Assembly (NCBI GenBank): GCA_963169765.1
Contig: CAUJEN010000192.1
Span: 62,001 to 126,000, forward strand
Source of the DNA: QWHO01 sp021404945
Lineage (GTDB): Bacteria > Vulcanimicrobiota > Xenobia > Xenobiales > QWHO01
Length of the DNA: 64,000 nt
Reading direction: 5' to 3'
Within the stretch, counting starts at the first letter, position 1. Each line of letters opens with the position of its first letter. Positions 46,102 to 54,462 of the stretch are shown here, piece after piece. Under the pieces are notes generated by a model, which saw nothing but the letters and a program-made list of their open reading frames with translations, was not told the DNA's origin and did not search any database. A program made the translations under genes and the position numbers.

Positions 46102-47208
46102 GTGGCGGTTCAGCGGTATCAGCGAAACCAGCTTGTCTACCTGCTCATTCCCAGTGATTCGCACCGCGACCTGGGGCTTTTCCTCATCTTTCTAGGTCTG
46201 GTTGGGACAGTTCCTGGCTTTTATATTATCAATCGACTCTTTCTTCACTGGGCGAATTGGGACTGGCGCCTGGGTGGCTTCGTCGGGTTGGCTCTGGTTA
46301 TCATGGGAATGGGATTTTTGTTGGGAACTCGCAAGAGTTTTCGGGTTGGCCAGGGTGAGATCCGCATGAAAGACGGCCTGTTTCGCCGAGTTCTGGTATA
46401 TCGTTGGAAAGAGACACCCCGCATTCGCATGCGTTCCGTGGACGAGGAGCGTGGTCCGAAGCCGACCGAGGTCTTCGAGGTGCATTTGGTGGACGGATAT
46501 TACGACTATCTGCTCGATCGTCGGCCCGGTCAACAGATGGAGAGCCGGACGCTGGCTGAGATGCTGGCCAAAGCGATCGGGTGCCCGGTGATGGAGAAGA
46601 GCCGCGAGACGGGGGAGCTCACCCTGGAGGCCGGTGAGCTCGATCTCAGCTTTGTCGAGCGGGTCAAGCGTCATCCGGTGCTGCTCGGACCGGCGCCCGA
46701 GGAACCGGTCCCGGCCGCCGTGCTGGTTCGGCATGATGGCTCAGCGCTTGTTCTGGCCTGGAGCTCGTTCAACAAGAATTTGCTTTCGGAAGTGGTCGTG
46801 TCCGCTGGCCTGTTGGTAGGACTTGAGATGCTGCCCTTTCATGGTCGAGAAGACGCGCCCACTCAGTCGGTTTTCGATATGATGCGCACCAGCGGTGACT
46901 ATACCGGACTGTACGCCCAGTTCGGCATCCTGGCGGCCGTCCTGCTGTACCTGGCGGGGTTGCGCCACGAGTTTCGGCTCGAGCCGACGCGGGTGATATG
47001 GCGCCAGAGTGTCTGGGGGGTGACCACGCGCCGGGCCACCATTCCTGCTCAAGAGCTCGAGCAGATTTCGGTGCGTGAGTCTTCCCGCGGTTCATTCCTG
47101 CAACTGATCTCGGACCGCCTGATCATCACTCGACGACTGGTGGATACTCGCACTGCCAGCTGGCTGGCCAGCACGGTGCGCCACTACTACGTCGGCCAGA
47201 GTTCTTGA
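46102..47208 (+). CDS. Membrane protein with two PH-like domains
   Basis: The 368-residue protein has a duplicated layout: a pair of membrane helices (about residues 24-48 and 54-76) followed by a PH-like beta-rich segment (FRVGQGEIRMKDGLFRRVLV), then a second pair (about 243-262 and 277-297) followed by another (FRLEPTRVIWRQSVWGVTTR, ISDRLIITRRLVDT). Starting at GTG 46102, 6 nt after the FlhB/FlhA-domain gene, it is almost certainly cotranscribed and may anchor that soluble protein. It ends 36 bp before the convergent rnpB. Confidence 0.65.
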   Translation: MAVQRYQRNQLVYLLIPSDSHRDLGLFLIFLGLVGTVPGFYIINRLFLHWANWDWRLGGFVGLALVIMGMGFLLGTRKSFRVGQGEIRMKDGLFRRVLVYRWKETPRIRMRSVDEERGPKPTEVFEVHLVDGYYDYLLDRRPGQQMESRTLAEMLAKAIGCPVMEKSRETGELTLEAGELDLSFVERVKRHPVLLGPAPEEPVPAAVLVRHDGSALVLAWSSFNKNLLSEVVVSAGLLVGLEMLPFHGREDAPTQSVFDMMRTSGDYTGLYAQFGILAAVLLYLAGLRHEFRLEPTRVIWRQSVWGVTTRRATIPAQELEQISVRESSRGSFLQLISDRLIITRRLVDTRTASWLASTVRHYYVGQSS

Positions 47209-47243
47209 ATCTGCCGGAGCGGGGCGGACGGAAAGGAGTGTCT

Positions 47244-47606
47244 GGAGCAGGCCTGTAAGCCGGGTTCTGTGTCGCCGAAGCGACGGTAGCCATCTATCTG
47301 GGCCACCTGTTTCCAGGCGGCTCAAGCGACGTTCGGGAGGACCCTGACGGGCCGTCAGTGGCCGGGGGGCCTGTCCTCGCCTGTCTTGCTCCGAGCGGGG
47401 TTTACCTAGCCAGTGCGTCACCGCACTGCTGGTGGGCTCTTACCCCACCGTTGCACCCTTACCGGTTGCCCGAAGGCGGCCGGCGGTCATCATTTCTGTG
47501 GCACTTTCCTGAGGGTTGCCCCTACTGGGAGTTACCCAGCGCCCTGCCCTGCGGAGCCCGGACTTTCCTCAGCCGCTCCCGCGGCCGCGGCCACCCGGCC
47601 TGCTCC
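47244..47606 (-). ncRNA. rnpB: RNase P RNA, bacterial A type
   Basis: On the minus strand P1 is formed by GGAGCAGGCC (47606-47597) and GGCCTGCTCC (47253-47244). Signature segments follow: GAGGAAAGTCCGGGCTCC, GAAAGTGCCACAGAAA, GGGTAAGAGCCCACCAG, then the 3' ACAGAACCCGGCTTA. This is the catalytic RNA that matures tRNA 5' ends with RnpA (27507-27863). Length is about 363 nt. Its own promoter lies immediately upstream. Confidence 0.96.
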
Positions 47607-47617
47607 AGACGTGGTCG

Positions 47618-47646
47618 AGCCTATCACAAGGACGCGGTCGGGTCAA
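47618..47646 (-). promoter_or_regulatory. rnpB promoter
   Basis: On the minus strand TTGACC (47646-47641), a 17-bp spacer and TAGGCT (47623-47618), about 7 nt before the predicted transcript start. The -35 hexamer overlaps the TGA stop of the BsuPI-like gene. Confidence 0.8.
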
Positions 47647-48206
47647 TTTGTCTGACCGCGGACGCGCAGGCTTTCCGTTCGGTCGATCGCGTTGAGCGTC
47701 CCGGTAATGATGTAACGCCCTGCTTTGACTGGATTGCCGGCGGAATCGGTCTGGTCCCACATGGCCGAGAAGACTTTCTTCTCGCCCGGCGGAACGACTA
47801 TCGCGTGGGGCTTGGGCTGGGGAACATTCTTGGCGGAGAACTTCCAAACGTCCATGGGCACATCCACGAAGAGCATGTTGACTTCGCGCTGGACGATGAA
47901 ATCGAACTCCAGGCTATCGGCAAACTGCAAGGTTACGGCCTTGTCGCTCATGTTCTGGACCGAGAGTTGGACTTTGATCGGTTCGCCCCGACTGAATGTG
48001 GCTCGCTCGATCTCAAGCTTGTAAAATAGCCCGTGGGCCTCGTGGCCTGCGGAGACTCCCAGATCGCTCTGGCGAGCCCACACCAGATAGCGCAAGACCA
48101 GAATGAAGATGACGAAAACAACAGCCAGGATAGCCAGGAAATAGCGCATCTGGTGCCTGGTATTGTGAGGGATGCGCCTCTTGAGGCGAACTTTCTTTTC
48201 CGCCAT
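47643..48206 (-). CDS. Membrane-anchored BsuPI-domain protein
   Basis: The 187-residue protein has a basic N-terminus, one membrane segment (FLAILAVVFVIFILVLRYLV) and an extracytoplasmic Ig-like domain (VQLSVQNMSDKAVTLQFADS, VPPGEKKVFSAMWDQTD, GRYIITGTL) matching the BsuPI putative proteinase-inhibitor family. BsuPI was described as an inhibitor of intracellular serine protease in Bacillus, but most relatives are exported and of unknown role. It transcribes divergently from 48333. Its stop codon is shared with the rnpB promoter. Confidence 0.75.
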   Translation of the reverse strand: MAEKKVRLKRRIPHNTRHQMRYFLAILAVVFVIFILVLRYLVWARQSDLGVSAGHEAHGLFYKLEIERATFSRGEPIKVQLSVQNMSDKAVTLQFADSLEFDFIVQREVNMLFVDVPMDVWKFSAKNVPQPKPHAIVVPPGEKKVFSAMWDQTDSAGNPVKAGRYIITGTLNAIDRTESLRVRGQTN

Positions 48207-48218
48207 TTGCCACCCTCG

Positions 48219-48248
48219 TTGTCAGAGTGCGCCTCGATGATGCATAAT
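48219..48248 (+). promoter_or_regulatory. Probable promoter for the exported protein at 48333
   Basis: TTGTCA (48219-48224) and CATAAT (48243-48248) are 18 bp apart in the divergent spacer, leaving an 85-nt leader before the start codon. Confidence 0.5.
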
Positions 48249-48332
48249 GAGAGCATCCACGGGTTTGCAGTGCAAGGCTGTTCCACGGTTGTCGGGAGGG
48301 TTCCTTCCCGCGCAGACGTGAGGAGGAGAACG

Positions 48333-49313
48333 ATGATATTGAGGTTCTTTTTGTTGACTCTGCTCTTAGGAGTCAGCGCCCTGGCCAATCCCGGCACGGG
48401 AATGGTGGTCAAGAGCGGCGGCAATGAGGTGACGCTCAATCGGGGCAGCCAGGACGGCATGACTCCAGGGGCGCGCTATCTGGTCTACCGGGGCGGACTG
48501 TCGGTGGGCGAGGTGGAGGTGACCCTGGTCGATCAATATCAGTCTACCGCGCGTCTGGTGAGCGGGTCGGCCCAGACAGGTGATGCCTTAAGGACGGCGG
48601 AAGGTGGTGGCCCCCCGCAGGAAGCCAATGCTGTGCAGGCAGCCTATTCGGCCGAGCAACTCGAGCAATACGAGCAGCGCTATCGTGACAAATTCCGCGG
48701 GCGAACGGCGCAGCGTACGTTCACGGCGGCGTCCCAGACGCCTCGGACCGATTCGGGCATGGATGCCATGATGTGGATGAACATCGCCTCCCTGGCCATC
48801 ACCAGCTTCGGTCCCTATGGATTCACCGGTAGCCCTCAGATCATCGCATCCACAGTGGCTGACTCGGTGGCCAGTAACGTCTGGATGGGTGATTACTATC
48901 AGGATGCCGAGGTGGAACTCACCCTGACCAATTGGGATGACCCTCTGATGGATAGCTTCTCCGACTACACAGCCTATCGAGAGGCCCGGGGCAATCTGCA
49001 GCAGATGGCGGCCGTGAAGTCCATTCTCTACTCCCAGAAGGGGCTCGATCAAAATCAGGTGGTCGAGGTGAAAATTCGCAACACCGGACCCGTCATCGCT
49101 CAACTGGCCCCCTTCAACTTTCACATCTTCATGCTGGTGGACGGGCAGAGGATTCAATGCCAGCGCTACGATCAGATCCTGGACAAGGCGCTCAATCCTG
49201 GAGAGGAGGTGCTCGGATTCGTCTACTTCCCTCGTCTGGAGCACCCTGGCCCCGCCCGCATCGCTCTGGATGACATTCTGGGCAACAGCGAGGAGATCGG
49301 CTTCGACCGCTGA
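48333..49313 (+). CDS. Exported protein of unknown function
   Basis: The ~326-residue product starts at ATG 48333, with GAGGAGGAG 3-10 nt upstream; the open frame extends to 48033 but is antisense to the BsuPI gene there. A signal peptide (ILRFFLLTLLLGVSALANPG) is followed by a beta-rich domain (VTLNRGSQDGMTPGARYLVY) of the kind seen in FlgT/curli-related or S1-like exported proteins, a helical linker and a C-terminal beta domain (VEVKIRNTGPVIAQLAPFNF). No firm family. It probably acts in the periplasm or at the outer membrane. Confidence 0.7.
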   Translation: MILRFFLLTLLLGVSALANPGTGMVVKSGGNEVTLNRGSQDGMTPGARYLVYRGGLSVGEVEVTLVDQYQSTARLVSGSAQTGDALRTAEGGGPPQEANAVQAAYSAEQLEQYEQRYRDKFRGRTAQRTFTAASQTPRTDSGMDAMMWMNIASLAITSFGPYGFTGSPQIIASTVADSVASNVWMGDYYQDAEVELTLTNWDDPLMDSFSDYTAYREARGNLQQMAAVKSILYSQKGLDQNQVVEVKIRNTGPVIAQLAPFNFHIFMLVDGQRIQCQRYDQILDKALNPGEEVLGFVYFPRLEHPGPARIALDDILGNSEEIGFDR

Positions 49314-49502
49314 GTCGGTCGGACATGTTACCGTTTCGCCGGGCCGGTTGCGGCGGTCGAACGGATCGGCTAAACTCCCCCTGTCGCCGATCACTGGTCG
49401 GGAAAGGATTTTCGATCTTTTCTAGAAGATCCTTCAAGAAGGTCGAGTTTTGTATCGCTGCAGAGCCATTGTTGTTGGCGCAGCCTTTGGGAGGAGAATG
49501 CC
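49314..49502 (+). other. Spacer with a short hairpin, no gene
   Basis: GATCTT and AAGATC around 49417-49433 form a 6-bp stem. No promoter or riboswitch is convincing. GGGAGGAG at 49490-49497 is the ribosome-binding site of the next gene. Confidence 0.4.
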
Positions 49503-49505
49503 GTG

Positions 49506-50753
49506 ATGAAGTCCTGGATGCACTCCGTGGTGGCCCTGTCGGCCGCGATGACCCTGACCCTTCCAGCTTTGGGAGACCCGGCTGGCTCTGGCGCGCGAAT
49601 GGCCCAGGCCAGCAAGGGAGCGCCCAGCGGTGCTCTGCAGGTCTCCGTCTGGTACAGTATGGCGCCTGCCGAGGCGTCGGTTTTTCAGCGTCTCCTCAAC
49701 GAATATGATCAGAAGAACCCCTACATCGAGATCGAGGGAAAGAACTTCCCAAGCTCGGGTACTCTCTACCGCGAGTTGACTTCCGGGACCGTCCATCCGA
49801 CGATGGCTCTGATGGAGACGAGCTGGCTGCCGGCGGTCCAGGCCCGGGGCCAGTTGATGCCACTGGAGCAGTGGATGCCCAAGGAGCAATTTCTCTTCAA
49901 CTGGAGCGTGAAGGGGAATAACTACATCCCCCTCTGGAATGCGGTGCAGGTGGGCGGTGTCCAGATGGCCATGCCCTTCTGCTACACGACTCGGGCCCTG
50001 ATCTACAATCCCGACGTTCTGCAGACGGCCGGAGTGAAGTTTGCTCCCGCCACCTGGGAGCAGGTGGCCCAGGCCGCTCAGAAAATCAGCCAGAGTGGTG
50101 CCGGAATCGGCTTTACCCTGGCGGCCAACGCAAGTCCCGAGCATCTTTGCCGGAATCTACAGGTTCTGTGCTGGCAGTCGGGCGGCGACCTGGCCACCTC
50201 CCACGGGGTCAGCCCGAGTCTGGACGGGGCCAACAAAGCTCTGGCCTATCTGCACGATCTGACGGTTGCCAAGAAGGCGGCGATGGCGGACCCGACAGCT
50301 CCTGACGCAGTGGGGATGATGATCGGAACGGTCGAGGATTATTTGGCCCTGCGCGGTCGGGGTGTGAATGTGCGCACGGCTGCCATTCCGGGGATCGACA
50401 AGAGCAAGCGGACGACCGAGGCACAGGTCTGGGCCCTGGGGATGTTTGCCATCGATCCCGCCCAGCTCTATAAAGTGCGCGACGTGGCTTTCTATATTCT
50501 TGACTTCCAGCAGCAACTGAAGTGGGCTGAAGAAACCCCCTATCTGGCAGCGCACGTCAAGGTTTTTGACAACCCGTTCTATCGTCAGGCGCGTCTGGCT
50601 GATCACAACAACCTGCGAGTGTTCGTCAATGTGCTGGGATCGGCCCGGATGGTGGATACCTCGGGCAACGCCCGGCCTACCCTCGAGCGTCTGGGCAAGC
50701 TTTTGCCCTCGGTCATCAAAGGGGAGAAGACCGCCCAGGAGGTTCTGAAGTAG
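49506..50753 (+). CDS. Orphan extracellular solute-binding protein (UgpB-like)
   Basis: The ~415-residue protein has a signal peptide (SVVALSAAMTLTLPALG) without a lipobox, and a family-1 binding-protein fold (VWYSMAPAEASVFQRLLNEY, MPFCYTTRALIYNPDVLQTA, TWEQVAQAAQKISQ). The pattern resembles glycerol-3-phosphate/sugar-binding UgpB. No permease or ATPase gene adjoins it; mlaE follows 54 bp downstream on the same strand. A lipid-precursor ligand such as a glycerophosphodiester would make sense next to mla genes, but this is inference. Confidence 0.82.
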   Translation: MKSWMHSVVALSAAMTLTLPALGDPAGSGARMAQASKGAPSGALQVSVWYSMAPAEASVFQRLLNEYDQKNPYIEIEGKNFPSSGTLYRELTSGTVHPTMALMETSWLPAVQARGQLMPLEQWMPKEQFLFNWSVKGNNYIPLWNAVQVGGVQMAMPFCYTTRALIYNPDVLQTAGVKFAPATWEQVAQAAQKISQSGAGIGFTLAANASPEHLCRNLQVLCWQSGGDLATSHGVSPSLDGANKALAYLHDLTVAKKAAMADPTAPDAVGMMIGTVEDYLALRGRGVNVRTAAIPGIDKSKRTTEAQVWALGMFAIDPAQLYKVRDVAFYILDFQQQLKWAEETPYLAAHVKVFDNPFYRQARLADHNNLRVFVNVLGSARMVDTSGNARPTLERLGKLLPSVIKGEKTAQEVLK

Positions 50754-50807
50754 CTCCAACACATCCGGGAAGGACTCCCCAACCCGGCTCAGAACCGTTC
50801 CTGCCTT

Positions 50808-51587
50808 ATGTTCTCCCTGTTTGAAATACTGGGGCTGGCCTTGATTCGATTCTTCGAATATGTGGGCAACCTGGTTCTGTTGCTCGTCGAGGCGCTCGGG
50901 TTTCTTCTGCGTGGTGCCCTTCGTTTGAACTTGACCGTCCAGCAGATGGCTTTTCTGGGTGTCAATTCGGTAGGAATCGTGATTATGACTACTACCTTCG
51001 CGGGCATGGTCATGTCGCTGCAACTTGCCCACATTGCTGTCCGTTACGGAGTGTCCAACGTTGTGGGAGGCGGCGTGGCCCTGGCCATGTGCCGCGAGCT
51101 CGGGCCGATGCTGACCGCGGTGGTGGTGGCCGGGCGGGCAGGCGCGGCCATCACGGCCGAGATCGGGACCATGAAGGTGACCGAGCAGATCAGCGCCCTG
51201 ATCACCATGGCCGTGAATCCCGTCGGTTATCTGGTGGTTCCGCGCTTTGTTGCGCTACTGATCATGATGCCGATCCTCACGCTTTTCTCCAACCTTGCCG
51301 GGGTGGTGGGTGGGGCTGTGGTGGCAATGAATTCCGCCGGAGTACCCTACGAGGCTTTCTTTGACTCGATCACTCGCATGGTAGAAATGGATGACGTCTT
51401 TCGGGGCCTCTTCAAAGCCATGATTTTCGGGATGGAGGTCTGCCTGGTGGCTTGCTACCAGGGCTTGAATACTCCTCGCGGGGCCGCTGGAGTGGGCCAG
51501 GCAACCACCGGGTCGGTGGTGGTCGCGATGATCATTATCTTCATCACCAACTATTTCATGTCGGCCTGGCTGTTTCCGGTGCACTGA
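50808..51587 (+). CDS. mlaE: Phospholipid ABC transporter permease MlaE
   Basis: The 259-residue MlaE-family permease begins with a membrane helix, then LRGALRLNLTVQQMAFLGVN, GVALAMCRELGPMLTAVVVAGRAGAAITAEIGTM-type core (conserved RELGP and AGRAG), and helices to the C-terminus. MlaEFD complexes move phospholipids between the inner and outer membranes. It overlaps the MlaF ATPase gene by TGATG. No obvious ribosome-binding site is seen before ATG 50808. Confidence 0.94.
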   Translation: MFSLFEILGLALIRFFEYVGNLVLLLVEALGFLLRGALRLNLTVQQMAFLGVNSVGIVIMTTTFAGMVMSLQLAHIAVRYGVSNVVGGGVALAMCRELGPMLTAVVVAGRAGAAITAEIGTMKVTEQISALITMAVNPVGYLVVPRFVALLIMMPILTLFSNLAGVVGGAVVAMNSAGVPYEAFFDSITRMVEMDDVFRGLFKAMIFGMEVCLVACYQGLNTPRGAAGVGQATTGSVVVAMIIIFITNYFMSAWLFPVH

Positions 51588-52384
51588 TGAGAACGAGCAC
51601 TCCTGTAACCGGCCCTCGCACCCCCCTCGTCGATCCGCCGATCGTGGCCAGAAACCTCACAGTTGCCTTCAGTGGGCGGGAGATCCTCTCCAACGTCTCC
51701 TTTGAGGTGCCCAGAGGCCAGACACTGGCCGTCATGGGACTGTCGGGAGTGGGCAAGAGCACCACTTTGCGCTGTCTGGTCGGGTTGCAGAAGCCGACCT
51801 CGGGCACGGTCTTGGTCAACGGGCGCGATATCTCCGAGATGCGCCCCAACGAATGGAACGAGCTTCGTTTGCGGGTTGGCATGGTTTTTCAGATGCCGGC
51901 TCTGTTCGACTCCATGACCGTGGGCGAGAACGTGGCTTTTGGTTTGCGCGAGCATACCCGGCTGAGCGAGGAGGAAATCGCTCGCATCGTCAGCGAGAAG
52001 CTGGCAATCGTAGATCTGGAGGGAGTGGAGCATCTTTTTCCCAATCAACTTTCCGGTGGCATGCAAAAGCGTGCGAGCCTGGCCAGGACGATTGCAACCG
52101 ATCCCGATATCATTCTGTACGATGAGCCCACGACAGGTTTGGACCCGATCATCACCACCGTGATCAGCGACCTGATCCTGGACGTCCAAAAGCGCATGCA
52201 CGCTACCTGCGTGGTGGTGACCCATGACCTGCGAGGCGCCCTGATGGTGGGTCATCGGATCTGCATGCTGCACGAAGGCAAGATCGTGTGGATCGGGACG
52301 GCTCAGGAGTTTACCACCACGACCAATGAGTTCATTGCACAGTTTCGGGATGGGAAAGTGGAAGGGCCGATCCATGTTGCGTGA
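51587..52384 (+). CDS. mlaF: Phospholipid ABC transporter ATPase MlaF
   Basis: The ~265-residue ATPase has Walker A GLSGVGKSTTLRCL, signature NQLSGGMQKRASLARTI, Walker B IILYDEPTTGLDP and the H-loop VVVTHDL. It powers MlaE. The ATG at 51587 overlaps the mlaE stop. It is followed by a 117-bp structured leader and mlaD. The sequence is typical of MCE-associated ATPases and carries a short extra N-terminus of about 15 residues. Confidence 0.95.
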   Translation: MRTSTPVTGPRTPLVDPPIVARNLTVAFSGREILSNVSFEVPRGQTLAVMGLSGVGKSTTLRCLVGLQKPTSGTVLVNGRDISEMRPNEWNELRLRVGMVFQMPALFDSMTVGENVAFGLREHTRLSEEEIARIVSEKLAIVDLEGVEHLFPNQLSGGMQKRASLARTIATDPDIILYDEPTTGLDPIITTVISDLILDVQKRMHATCVVVTHDLRGALMVGHRICMLHEGKIVWIGTAQEFTTTTNEFIAQFRDGKVEGPIHVA

Positions 52385-52501
52385 CGACGCACGGGGCAAC
52401 CGCGTGAGCTTAATGGCGCGGTCCGGGCCCCATCGCTTTGGGTGCGCTGAGATACCCCACGCTACGCGGTCGGTTCCACGCGAAGAAGTCAGGAGGACTT
52501 G
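52385..52501 (+). promoter_or_regulatory. Structured mlaF-mlaD spacer
   Basis: ACCGCGT near 52401-52407 can pair with ACGCGGT near 52465-52471, enclosing a GC-rich inner hairpin. No known riboswitch fits. AGGAGG lies 5-8 nt before the mlaD start. It may adjust the translation of mlaD relative to mlaEF. Confidence 0.35.
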
Positions 52502-53962
52502 ATGGATATCAACCCGGCAGCGAGGGTAGGAATGATTGCGGTCCTTGCGGCCCTGATCCTTGGCCTCATCTATGCGCAGATCGGTAAAACCGGGGGAGAT
52601 GCTGGCAAGCAGTACGTGGTGCGCTTCGAAGAGGTTGCCGGGCTGCAGAACCGCGCTCCCGTGCAACTTGCCGGGGTGAAGGTCGGTTATGTGGCCAATC
52701 TCGAGCTGACCGACCAGAACGACGTGCTCGTGCACATTCTGGTGACGCGCCCCGACGTGGTGCTTTTTCCTTCCAAGGAAACGGGATATGTCTATACCGT
52801 GACAGGCAATTTGATGGGTGACAAATGGCTTGAGATCCAGCCCGGTCCGGTTCCCGTCAACGCCAAACCGTTGACCGAGAATCAAGAGGTGCAGGGAGTG
52901 ACTCCGGTGACTCTGGACGATCTGGCCCGCGAAGGGAGCGAGGTGATGGGAGAGTTCCGCAAGTCGGTTGAAGCTCTCAACTCGCTGGTGGCCGATCCGC
53001 GCTTTCAAAACGATATCAAGATCACCATGTCCAATTTCAAGGATATCTCGGGCAATCTTAAGGGTGCAAGCAAGGATGCGCGGGTGCTGGTGGCCTCCCT
53101 GAACGGGCGGGTGGAGCGGCTGGGCAACGCGGTTGAGACGGTTGTGTCTCACGTCGATGAGACGGTGCTGGGCTTCAAGGGTGACGCGCAGGTCGTGGGG
53201 TCCAATCTGCGCGGCTTCTCCTCGGATCTGCGGTCGGTTGTCTCCAGCAATCGGGGGAACATCGACACCATCGTGCTTAACCTGCGCGAGACTTCGATCA
53301 CTTTGAAGAAGACGATGAGCTCGCTGGAGGGCCTGGCCAGCAACGAGGACCTGAAAGCAGACGTGCTGGCCACCGTGTCCAATCTGCGCAATATGAGTGA
53401 GCAGGTGGCCGGCATCGCAGGCGATATCCGCTCGATCACCGCCGACCCGAAGGTGCAGGAAGACCTGCGCGACACCATCAAGAATGCGAAAGAGGCCAGT
53501 GCCGGAGCCAAAGAGCTGGTGGGTCGGTTCAAAGGCTTGACCGAGGGCACCACCGGCCGGCTCGGCCAGATCGATGTCGAGCAAGAGTTCTGGACCAACG
53601 ACGGGCAGTCGTTCACCAACCTGAACGGCATGCTCTTCCCGGAAGGACCCTGGTCGGTCAAAGTGGGCGTGGATGCCCTTGGACGCACGAACTTGATCAA
53701 CGTGCAGGGCTCCAAGAATTTCAGTGACGCGCGGTATCGACTGCGCGGGGGCGTCATTCGCTCTCAGTTTGGCGTGGGGGCTGATGCCCGACTGTTCGAC
53801 AAGCGCTTGGAGCTCAGCATGGATGCCTACAACACGCGGGACCCCCAGCTTGATCTCACAGGCAAGGTGCTCTTCCCAGGTGACTTTTACATCATGGGGG
53901 GGGTGCGCGACGTGACCGAACGAACCAGGATCCCGATGGTGGGAGCAGGAAAACGCTTTTAG
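52502..53962 (+). CDS. mlaD: MCE-domain lipid-binding protein MlaD with long C-terminus
   Basis: The ~486-residue protein has one N-terminal membrane segment (AARVGMIAVLAALILGLIYA), one MCE domain (about 38-125: VVRFEEVAGLQNRAPVQLAG) and a helical region of about 220 residues (repeated VVSHVDETV, LRSVVSSNRGNIDTIV units). The C-terminal ~100 residues are beta-rich (RLRGGVIRSQFGVGADARLF, FYIMGGVRDV), like outer-membrane strands. E. coli MlaD is about 183 residues without that tail. The protein could span the periplasm between the two membranes. Confidence 0.88.
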   Translation: MDINPAARVGMIAVLAALILGLIYAQIGKTGGDAGKQYVVRFEEVAGLQNRAPVQLAGVKVGYVANLELTDQNDVLVHILVTRPDVVLFPSKETGYVYTVTGNLMGDKWLEIQPGPVPVNAKPLTENQEVQGVTPVTLDDLAREGSEVMGEFRKSVEALNSLVADPRFQNDIKITMSNFKDISGNLKGASKDARVLVASLNGRVERLGNAVETVVSHVDETVLGFKGDAQVVGSNLRGFSSDLRSVVSSNRGNIDTIVLNLRETSITLKKTMSSLEGLASNEDLKADVLATVSNLRNMSEQVAGIAGDIRSITADPKVQEDLRDTIKNAKEASAGAKELVGRFKGLTEGTTGRLGQIDVEQEFWTNDGQSFTNLNGMLFPEGPWSVKVGVDALGRTNLINVQGSKNFSDARYRLRGGVIRSQFGVGADARLFDKRLELSMDAYNTRDPQLDLTGKVLFPGDFYIMGGVRDVTERTRIPMVGAGKRF

Positions 53963-53999
53963 ATCGTGTATATGATAGGTCCTGAGGTCAGTGAGCCGT

Positions 54000-54028
54000 T
54001 TGACAGAATTTTCCGGTCCTGGTAGAAT
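54000..54028 (+). promoter_or_regulatory. rpsU promoter
   Basis: A perfect TTGACA (54000-54005), a 17-bp spacer and TAGAAT (54023-54028), about 90 bp before the rpsU start. Confidence 0.85.
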
Positions 54029-54117
54029 CGGGAAGTTTTTCCAAACAATCGTGCGGGGGAACATTCTGTCGAGCCCGTGAATCGGGGTGAGACGTGCAGG
54101 AAGGAGGGAAGAAGCAG

Positions 54118-54288
54118 ATGGAGACCCGGGTCAACCAAGACGAGTCCATTGATTCTGCCCTGAAGAGATTCCGCCGTCAGTGCCAGCGCGATGGAGTTCT
54201 CGCCGAGATCAAGAAGCGGGAATACTACGAGAAGCCCAGCGTCAAGCGCAAGAAGAAGGCTCTCGCCGCGCGCCGCCGTCGTTCCTGA
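54118..54288 (+). CDS. rpsU: 30S ribosomal protein S21
   Basis: 56 residues: ESIDSALKRFRRQCQRDGVL, then KREYYEKPSVKRKKK and a basic Arg-rich end. The frame opens at GTG 54094, but ATG 54118 matches the family start and has GGAGGG upstream. It is a single-gene unit with its own promoter and terminator. Confidence 0.96.
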   Translation: METRVNQDESIDSALKRFRRQCQRDGVLAEIKKREYYEKPSVKRKKKALAARRRRS

Positions 54289-54321
54289 TCGAACTAAGGC
54301 GACACGGAGGGTGAAAGAAGG

Positions 54322-54356
54322 CCGCGTCTGGGCAAGTCAGGCGCGGTTCTTGTTTT
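54322..54356 (+). terminator. rpsU terminator
   Basis: CCGCGTCTG (54322-54330) pairs with CAGGCGCGG (54338-54346), one G-T pair, followed by a T-rich tail. Confidence 0.8.
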
Positions 54357-54462
54357 CGTCAGACCAGAGGGCGAGCACATCGCCGTCCGTGGAAGGACTT
54401 TTTAACAAAGTTGGGCTTCCCAGGACATTCTGGTAAAACAGGTCCCTCACCGCGTGATGCGG

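Noticed and set aside
52385..52501. TPP- or c-di-GMP-riboswitch-like words (GCTGAGATACCC, GACGCACGGGGCAACC) before mlaD
   Set aside because: Only one short half-motif of each is present; the second TPP element (GAACCTGAT) and the GEMM tetraloop-receptor parts are missing.
51551..54064. 837-codon open frame antisense to mlaF and mlaD
   Set aside because: It is His/Gln/Arg-rich, lies opposite two certain genes and has no ribosome-binding site; long antisense frames are expected in high-G+C DNA.
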